A stretch of 10,686 nt of DNA, taken from positions 1-10,686 of the forward strand of contig SFDX01000046.1 in NCBI GenBank assembly GCA_004557455.1, written 5' to 3'. The notes under the pieces are model-generated. The model saw nothing but the letters and a program-made list of their open reading frames with translations. It ran no database searches and was not told where the DNA came from. The number at the start of each line of letters is the position of its first letter. Positions within the stretch are counted from its first letter, which is position 1. This document shows, piece by piece, positions 6,390 to 10,686 of this stretch. Source of the stretch: Akkermansia muciniphila (GTDB lineage: Bacteria > Verrucomicrobiota > Verrucomicrobiia > Verrucomicrobiales > Akkermansiaceae). Position numbers and translations under genes: made by a program.

Positions 6390-7415
6390 ATGGCAAAAGA
6401 ATTGAACCTTGATGACAAGCAGGCTGCCCAGCGCCAGCGCGCCTTGGATGCCGCCCTGCTGCAGATCCAGAAAGACTTCGGCGAGAACGCCATCATGCGC
6501 TTGGGGGATAAGAAGACCATGGAGGTTGACACCATCCCCACGGGCAACCTCCTGATTGACCGCGCTCTGGGCGTGGGCGGTTTCCCCCGCGGCCGCATCG
6601 TGGAGATATACGGGCCGGAGTCCTCCGGTAAGACGACCCTCACCCTCACGGTCATCGCCCAAGCCCAGAAGTCGGGCGGGCTGGCGGCCTTCATCGATGT
6701 GGAGCACGCGCTGGACCCCGCCTATGCAGCCAAGCTGGGTGTGAATCTGGATGACCTGCTCATCTCACAACCCGGCAGCGGCGAGGAGGCCCTGCAGATC
6801 TGCGAGGCGCTGGTGCGCTCCAACGCCATCGATGTGGTGGTGGTTGACTCCGTGGCCGCGCTCGTCACCAAACAGGAGCTGGAAGGCGAGATCGGGGACA
6901 GCACCGTGGGCGCCCAAGCGCGACTGATGAGTGCCGCACTCCGCAAGCTCACCTCGCTCATCTCGAAGGCCCGCACCATCTGCATCTTCACCAACCAGAT
7001 CCGCGAGAAAATCGGCGTGATGTTCGGCAACCCGGAGACCACCCCCGGCGGCCGCGCCCTCAAGTTCTACGCTTCCGTGCGCTGCGATATCCGCCGCATC
7101 GGCCAGATCAAGGGCACGGATGGCTCCGTTTCCGGCAACCGCACCAAGCTGAAGGTGGTCAAGAACAAGGTGGCCCCGCCCTTCACCGAGTGCGAGTTCG
7201 ACATCATGTATAACGAAGGCATCTCCTCCGTGGGCAGCCTCATCGACTTGGCGCTGGAGTACGACATCATCCAGAAGCGCGGCTCCTGGTTCAGCTACAA
7301 CGGTGCCCAGCTCGCCCAAGGCCGCGACGGTGCCAAGGAGGCCCTGCGCAATAATCAGGCCCTGTACGACGAGATTACTGCCGCCGTTCTGGCCAAGATG
7401 GACGCCGCCAAGTAA
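6390..7415 (+). CDS. recA: Recombinase RecA
   Basis: RecA forms ATP-dependent filaments on single-stranded DNA, drives strand exchange, and activates LexA self-cleavage where LexA exists. I use the ATG at 6390 (MAKELNLDDK), giving 341 residues; the frame is open up to 6306, but the extension has no RecA similarity. Visible elements: Walker A GPESSGKT (75-82), catalytic E105 in FIDVEHALDP, Walker B VVVVDSVAAL (149-158), loop L1 around GDSTVGAQAR (169-178), loop L2 around NQIREKIGVMFGNPETTPGG (202-221), and KFYASVR. Two departures from E. coli RecA are clear. L1 reads T-V-G-A-Q where E. coli has H-M-G-L-A. The acidic C-terminal tail is missing: the protein ends at about the last helix with KMDAAK. 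The gene is otherwise intact and should be functional. No strong promoter was recognised in the upstream gap, so read-through from the operon is possible. Confidence 0.98.
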   Translation: MAKELNLDDKQAAQRQRALDAALLQIQKDFGENAIMRLGDKKTMEVDTIPTGNLLIDRALGVGGFPRGRIVEIYGPESSGKTTLTLTVIAQAQKSGGLAAFIDVEHALDPAYAAKLGVNLDDLLISQPGSGEEALQICEALVRSNAIDVVVVDSVAALVTKQELEGEIGDSTVGAQARLMSAALRKLTSLISKARTICIFTNQIREKIGVMFGNPETTPGGRALKFYASVRCDIRRIGQIKGTDGSVSGNRTKLKVVKNKVAPPFTECEFDIMYNEGISSVGSLIDLALEYDIIQKRGSWFSYNGAQLAQGRDGAKEALRNNQALYDEITAAVLAKMDAAK

Positions 7416-7422
7416 CCCCGTC

Positions 7423-7459
7423 ACAGCCCCGGCAGTCACACCCCGACTGCCGGGGCTGT
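7423..7459. terminator. Long perfect hairpin between recA and the SprT-like gene
   Basis: Positions 7423-7437 and 7445-7459 are perfectly complementary (15 bp, very GC-rich) around a 7-nt loop, starting 7 bp after the recA stop. No T run follows on either strand, so it is not a classical intrinsic terminator. It may protect the recA mRNA 3' end, attenuate read-through into the next gene, or act with Rho. Confidence 0.6.
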
Positions 7460-7473
7460 CTACCCTACCTACC

Positions 7474-8007
7474 ATGCCCCGATACAAGCTACCCCCCATG
7501 CCCCGCATGGAGACCCCCGAGGAGGTGCTGACCTACGCCGCAACCTGCGCCGAGATCATCGGCCTGCACGACTGGACATTTACGCTGAGTAAACGCTGCA
7601 CGCGAGCCTTAGGTCTCTGCTACCCGGGACATAAACGAATCACCTTTTCTCTCCATTTCGTCAAGCTGTGCCTACCCGGCCCCTCCCCCTACCTCCGGGA
7701 GACAGTCCTGCACGAACTGGGACATGCCCTCGCGCACACATCCCCCGACTACAAATGCCGCAGACTCCACGGTCCCGAATGGCGCCGGGCCTGCGCTGAC
7801 ATCGGGCTCGAAAACGCACAGACCGGAACGGTGCTTCCGTACAGCATATCGAAGGCTCTCTCGACGCGGAGGAAAAGGAAGCGCCGCATGGAGTTCATCG
7901 GTGAAGATGAACGTGGCTTACACTACATGTACCGCCGCTCCCCCTTGGTAACCGTATACATCACCCGCAAAAGAAAGGCCCCGAAGTCAAAGGACGGGCC
8001 GAGTTAG
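7474..8007 (+). CDS. SprT-like zinc metalloprotease-fold protein
   Basis: From the ATG at 7474 the protein has 177 residues; the frame is open further left, but that part overlaps recA and the hairpin and looks like shadow sequence. The zincin motif HELGH (H80, E81, H84) is followed by a third histidine in RRLHGPEW (H99), the SprT/Spartan arrangement for binding one zinc. Spartan-type enzymes degrade proteins cross-linked to DNA, and bacterial SprT proteins are poorly characterised. Typical SprT proteins end in a Cys4 zinc ribbon. Here the C-terminus has no cysteine pairs and is instead very basic (TRRKRKRR at 131-138, later RKRKAPKSK), which could serve for nucleic-acid binding. It lies 58 bp after recA on the same strand, behind a strong hairpin, consistent with a repair-linked gene. 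Later ATGs at 7498 and 7507 are possible alternative starts. Confidence 0.82.
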   Translation: MPRYKLPPMPRMETPEEVLTYAATCAEIIGLHDWTFTLSKRCTRALGLCYPGHKRITFSLHFVKLCLPGPSPYLRETVLHELGHALAHTSPDYKCRRLHGPEWRRACADIGLENAQTGTVLPYSISKALSTRRKRKRRMEFIGEDERGLHYMYRRSPLVTVYITRKRKAPKSKDGPS

Positions 8008-8054
8008 GCCGATTTCAGGATACCCCTGCATCAAGGGATTTCGGGAATGAGGCG

Positions 8055-8112
8055 TAGTTTAAGGAGAGATCCTCTTAGTTTAAGGGAGGTTTAAGGGGGT
8101 GCCACCTTAAGG
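8055..8112. repeat. Four TTAAGG elements spaced near helical turns
   Basis: GTTTAAGG occurs at 8057-8064, 8078-8085 and 8089-8096, and the palindrome CCTTAAGG at 8105-8112. The first two are inside a longer match TAGTTTAAGG (8055-8064, 8076-8085). Start-to-start distances of the TTAAGG core are 21, 11 and 16 bp; the first two are close to two turns and one turn of DNA. They lie 42-100 bp upstream of a near-consensus + strand promoter, so they may be binding sites for an activator or repressor. Confidence 0.5.
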
Positions 8113-8153
8113 CTCGGGACGCCCACCCCCGCTCCGAAATCGCGAAAAAAGAG

Positions 8154-8183
8154 TTGACAAGAACTACCCGAACATGAGATAAT
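8154..8183 (+). promoter_or_regulatory. Near-consensus promoter with no protein gene downstream
   Basis: A perfect TTGACA (8154-8159) is followed after 18 bp by GATAAT (8178-8183, 5 of 6). The expected start is near 8190. The next gene in reach is on the opposite strand and converges on it, so the transcript must be a short RNA or antisense to the glycosyltransferase 3' end. Confidence 0.65.
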
Positions 8184-8189
8184 CACCCC

Positions 8190-8287
8190 CGCACACGAAT
8201 CCGGAATTAGCTCGGGTGGGTGTGTCAGAGAAAGGTACACGCCTTAGTCAAACACTCTGTTCGGAATTACGAAAACAGAGATGCTAG
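8190..8287 (+). ncRNA. Candidate small RNA from the orphan promoter
   Basis: This is inference. RNA starting near 8190 could form a stem GGTGTGT/ACACGCC (8219-8225 with 8237-8243, one G-U pair) and a stem CTCTGTT/AACAGAG (8255-8261 with 8274-8280). No strong U-tract terminator was found, so the 3' end is uncertain, and the RNA may run on as antisense to the glycosyltransferase. A 23-codon GTG-started reading frame (8216-8287) is also contained, with no supporting features. Confidence 0.25.
8255..8280. terminator. Hairpin spanning the glycosyltransferase stop codon
   Basis: CTCTGTT (8255-8261) and AACAGAG (8274-8280) are complementary around a 12-nt loop that contains the minus-strand TAA stop (8267-8269). 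No clean T run follows on either strand, so it is a weak or Rho-assisted terminator at best. It lies between converging transcripts. Confidence 0.35.
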
Positions 8288-9331
8288 CCGCGTTTTGAGC
8301 CATTTTCTCTTTGTTTGATGATAGCCAAGGTTGACATAGGGCGACGTGGGAGGGAGATTATACAACATCCTAATAAAGTCCATCTTCTGCCGCATCAGAA
8401 ATCCTACCTTATGGCATCTTATGATTTCCGGAAGGTAGACTTCAGCCGCCCAACACAGTCCCTTCTCGGCATGCGGATCCCTTTTCCTATGCTCCACACA
8501 CATATCTTTCAAGATCAAGGCCGTAGGCATGGGTTCCTTGCCGTATCGATCTGCCCATCCATCTAATTCAGCAGAACGGTTTAACAGATAAACCGTAACC
8601 AGAGCGGCATAGTCAGGGTCATCGGAGGAACGTGCAGAGAGTGCATCCCAATTCCTCCGCATAATCTCCACATGTTCGTCCAAGAATTTGGTCTCGCAGT
8701 GGTCGGAATCAGAAAAACCTCCACTGTCAAAATTGGTGATTTCCTTCCTTAAAAGCATGGGATTCATCCCTCGCTTCATCAGTGCACACATAAGATCCGT
8801 GTCTGCCGCACAACGGAAATGCTCGGCATCAAACCCCCCGAGGCTACGGTATAGGGTCGTCCTAATGAAAAGAGCCGGATGCGGCAGAGGAATGCGGAGA
8901 TAGGCCAAATCGGGCTCCGCCTGCCAGCACGCGTGCCTTTTTCCTCCCTTCCAAGACGCACAGTCTCCGGCCACGCAGTCGGTAGTCCCTCTGACGATGG
9001 GGAGCACACACTGCGAAAGATCCTCTTCCGTGTATGTATCATCAGCATTAAGAAATGTCAGAACCGTCCCCTGAGCCAATCTCATCCCCTTATTCATGGC
9101 ATCATAAATACCCCGATCCGGTTCCGAGACAAATCGCTCAATATTACCCTGCTCCAACAGCTCCTGCAGATAGTCCGGAGTACCATCCGTGGAAGCCCCG
9201 TCAATAATAAGATGTTCAATACTGATACCCGCCCGCTGCTTTTGAGCAAGCACAGAGGACACCGTTGCTCTCAAGGTAGAGAGTGCATTTCGGCAAACTG
9301 TAACGATTGATAGATCATACTTCATTGACAT
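8267..9331 (-). CDS. Family 2 glycosyltransferase
   Basis: A GT-A fold enzyme that moves a sugar from a nucleotide donor onto a growing glycan at the inner membrane, probably in surface polysaccharide synthesis. It has 354 residues from ATG 9331; a second ATG two codons in (9325, MKYDLSIV) is an equally good start. Seen in order: DLSIVTVCRN (6-14) at the nucleotide-binding strand, IIDGASTDGT (42-51), SEPDRGIYDAMNKG (69-82), the metal-binding NADD (95-98), PHPALFIR (150-157), GGFD (165-168), and AADTDL (175-180) as the likely catalytic-base region. The SEPDRGIYDAMNKG segment is typical of the WcaA/WcaE-like group. A C-terminal extension of about 110 residues beyond the usual 250 has no recognised motif. 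Its own promoter lies upstream. The GC content is much lower than in the recA segment. Confidence 0.9.
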   Translation of the reverse strand: MSMKYDLSIVTVCRNALSTLRATVSSVLAQKQRAGISIEHLIIDGASTDGTPDYLQELLEQGNIERFVSEPDRGIYDAMNKGMRLAQGTVLTFLNADDTYTEEDLSQCVLPIVRGTTDCVAGDCASWKGGKRHACWQAEPDLAYLRIPLPHPALFIRTTLYRSLGGFDAEHFRCAADTDLMCALMKRGMNPMLLRKEITNFDSGGFSDSDHCETKFLDEHVEIMRRNWDALSARSSDDPDYAALVTVYLLNRSAELDGWADRYGKEPMPTALILKDMCVEHRKRDPHAEKGLCWAAEVYLPEIIRCHKVGFLMRQKMDFIRMLYNLPPTSPYVNLGYHQTKRKWLKTRLASLFS

Positions 9332-9360
9332 AGAAATCGGGGCAACACCATGACGGACCG

Positions 9361-9389
9361 TTTATAGCATAGAGACGAGATATTGTAAA
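9361..9389 (-). promoter_or_regulatory. Promoter of the glycosyltransferase gene
   Basis: On the minus strand, TTTACA (complement of 9384-9389, 5 of 6) and TATAAA (complement of 9361-9366, 5 of 6) are separated by exactly 17 bp. The expected start near 9354 gives a leader of about 23 nt. It lies in the 77-bp gap after the acyltransferase stop, so the glycosyltransferase can be expressed without that gene. Confidence 0.7.
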
Positions 9390-9408
9390 GAAATAAAATC
9401 GTGGGATA

Positions 9409-10680
9409 CTATGGTGAGTCAGAGGAATACAGCTCGTCATGATCTGCTGCATCATAAACCGCGCTGATAATCTCTTCTCCGAGTAATAAAGAACCATAGA
9501 GGGAGAGATGATTTGAATCTCTGTACAGGAATTTACCATTAAGCAAGGCAGGATAGCCGTTGTCCACACGACATCGATCTGTTGGGTCCGCCAATATGGC
9601 TTTATGTTTTGACACAGCTCTCGCAAAAACTGCATCTGTTCGTCTGTGTTGTTTGTCGAACTCAAATTGCGAGACACAACGCATAGGGCATGCCGTATGA
9701 AGAACAGTGCAACGGAACATTTCATCTAGGGGAGCAGGTCGCTCATCACCGAAATGGGGGGTGTCACGGACTAAAACTACCGTCTTACCCATCCCATGAA
9801 CACGTCTGCAGAATTCGAGTAGACCTGCGACACGCAGATCACTCAACTCTTCCGGAGAATGAACGATACCACGCCAGTCACTGCCTGAGAAGAGTTCCTT
9901 AAACAACCGTCGTTCCCAATGCATAGAGATGAACACAAACCTAATAGATTCATGGGCCTGCAACCAATCGATCAACTCAACAGCATAGTTCCTGTCCCAA
10001 TTTATATCCCCGGAGTCATTGGGAGGAACTTGATAATTCCAAAACGGAGCAATGGAATTATCAAAAGCAACTCCCTTAATACCACGTTTAAGAGCAGCGC
10101 AGTGGAAACCGTAGCGAAAATGCCGTGCGTGACTATCTCCCATAAGGGCAAATTCATAGGAATGTGCGGATGCTTCACCCAAAATTACGAGCCCTTTCTT
10201 ATATGAAGAGAGATTACCTTCAAGTTCGTATGCACGAGGCTCTTGAAATCTCTCAGATCGTATCTTTGCCAAGCATTGAGCCTTACCAGAAAGTGAATAC
10301 TTCTGAATTTCTGAAGATACCGAAGGTACACTCAGAAAGTATAAGGAGATGACGGCGAAAAGTAATACGCAAAAGAAGCCCCTCGTGTATTCTGTAGCAA
10401 TCCGATACAGACCTTTCTCCGCATATTTCCACCATAACCACCCAAGGAAAATGGCTGCCATGAGCATGAGAACCATTTGTATAAAGGATGGTCGATCCAT
10501 ACAAATATACTTTCCAATGCAAAAAACGGGCCAATGCAGCAAATAGAGAGAGAAAGAAATTGTGCCAATCCACTGTACAGGCTTGAGACATTGCCGTCCC
10601 ATAAGGGGCAAATGGGTGGAGTAGCCGGGATACAGGAAAAATTTGGCGGATGACAGAAATGGTGCTTTGAGATTGGCCGA
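9409..10680 (-). CDS. OafA-like acyltransferase-3 with SGNH domain, N-terminal half missing
   Basis: Such proteins O-acetylate surface polysaccharides: a ten-helix acyltransferase-3 membrane domain passes acetyl groups to a periplasmic SGNH domain. Visible here are the last membrane helices, including WIGTISFSLYLLHWPVF (the family's 'iSYSLYLWHWP' motif), then MVLMLMAAIFLGWLWW and FFCVLLFAVISLYFL. After them comes the SGNH domain with ALMGDSHARHF (Ser nucleophile) and, near the end, DSNH in LYRDSNHLSLYG (the D-x-x-H pair). Homologous-looking sequence (FFLYPGYSTHLPLMG) continues left of any start codon: the first candidates are TTG at 10611 and ATG at 10602. The same frame then meets TAG at 10681-10683. 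So about 200 family residues are missing, and the gene is either disrupted by a nonsense codon or frameshift, or begins abnormally late. Only 3 bases lie beyond the TAG, so the window cannot decide. Confidence 0.75.
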   Translation of the reverse strand, partial: SANLKAPFLSSAKFFLYPGYSTHLPLMGRQCLKPVQWIGTISFSLYLLHWPVFCIGKYICMDRPSFIQMVLMLMAAIFLGWLWWKYAEKGLYRIATEYTRGFFCVLLFAVISLYFLSVPSVSSEIQKYSLSGKAQCLAKIRSERFQEPRAYELEGNLSSYKKGLVILGEASAHSYEFALMGDSHARHFRYGFHCAALKRGIKGVAFDNSIAPFWNYQVPPNDSGDINWDRNYAVELIDWLQAHESIRFVFISMHWERRLFKELFSGSDWRGIVHSPEELSDLRVAGLLEFCRRVHGMGKTVVLVRDTPHFGDERPAPLDEMFRCTVLHTACPMRCVSQFEFDKQHRRTDAVFARAVSKHKAILADPTDRCRVDNGYPALLNGKFLYRDSNHLSLYGSLLLGEEIISAVYDAADHDELYSSDSP

Positions 10681-10686
10681 CTACAA

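Noticed and set aside
7303..7473. Upstream extension of the SprT-like protein
   Set aside because: It overlaps recA and the perfect hairpin and is Pro/Arg-rich shadow sequence.
4874..7508. Several long minus-strand frames opposite trmL, the exonuclease and recA
   Set aside because: They mirror confirmed + strand genes and show no family motif; high GC leaves antisense frames open by chance.
8051..8060. GGCGTAGTTT as an ops/JUMPstart-like element
   Set aside because: It lacks a base of the ops core GGCGGTAG, lies upstream of a promoter instead of in a leader, and faces away from the glycan genes.
8202..8269. CGGAATTA repeated at 8202-8209 and 8262-8269
   Set aside because: Eight bases, two copies, no further structure; one copy sits in the glycosyltransferase stop region. 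Not enough to call.
9315..9725. 136-codon minus frame overlapping the acyltransferase
   Set aside because: It overlaps the well-supported SGNH domain in another frame and shows no motif.

Overview
The window looks like a chromosomal segment of a Verrucomicrobiota bacterium, plausibly Akkermansia-like. This rests on the RecA protein's character, high-GC core genes, a PA14-like protein with a glycine-rich linker, and the near absence of Shine-Dalgarno sequences; it is inference, not a database match.

Left part (1-1860): the 3' end of a PA14-like gene on + closes with a strong terminator (988-1017). About 350 bp follow in which I find no gene. A CAU-anticodon tRNA on the minus strand (1420-1491) has its own well-formed promoter and terminator. 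Upstream of it, also on minus, is a 60-residue cysteine-rich lipoprotein gene with promoter and terminator.

Central part (1975-8007, all +, sampled lines about 65% GC): an AsmA-like membrane-anchored protein and, 10 bp later, a divergent IF-1-like OB-fold protein. Next comes a polyprenyl-phosphate sugar phosphotransferase that starts surface-polysaccharide synthesis, with its own dyad-rich promoter. Closely spaced or overlapping after it are the tRNA wobble methyltransferase gene trmL, a DEDDy-type 3'-5' exonuclease-like gene, recA and a SprT-like zinc protease gene. The last three form a plausible DNA-repair neighbourhood.

Right part (8008-10686): a 260-bp intergenic region carries spaced TTAAGG repeats and a near-consensus + strand promoter (TTGACA-N18-GATAAT) with no protein gene after it. 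This could be a small RNA locus. Facing it on minus are a family 2 glycosyltransferase with its own promoter and the 3' part of an OafA-like acyltransferase-3/SGNH gene, whose frame meets a TAG next to the window edge. Sampled lines here are near 43% GC, which suggests a horizontally acquired or fast-evolving polysaccharide cluster.

I saw no CRISPR array, insertion sequence, phage gene or recognised defence system. The observations most worth following are the orphan promoter with its repeats, the dyad in front of recA, the unusual RecA L1 loop, the IF-1-like protein and the interrupted acyltransferase.
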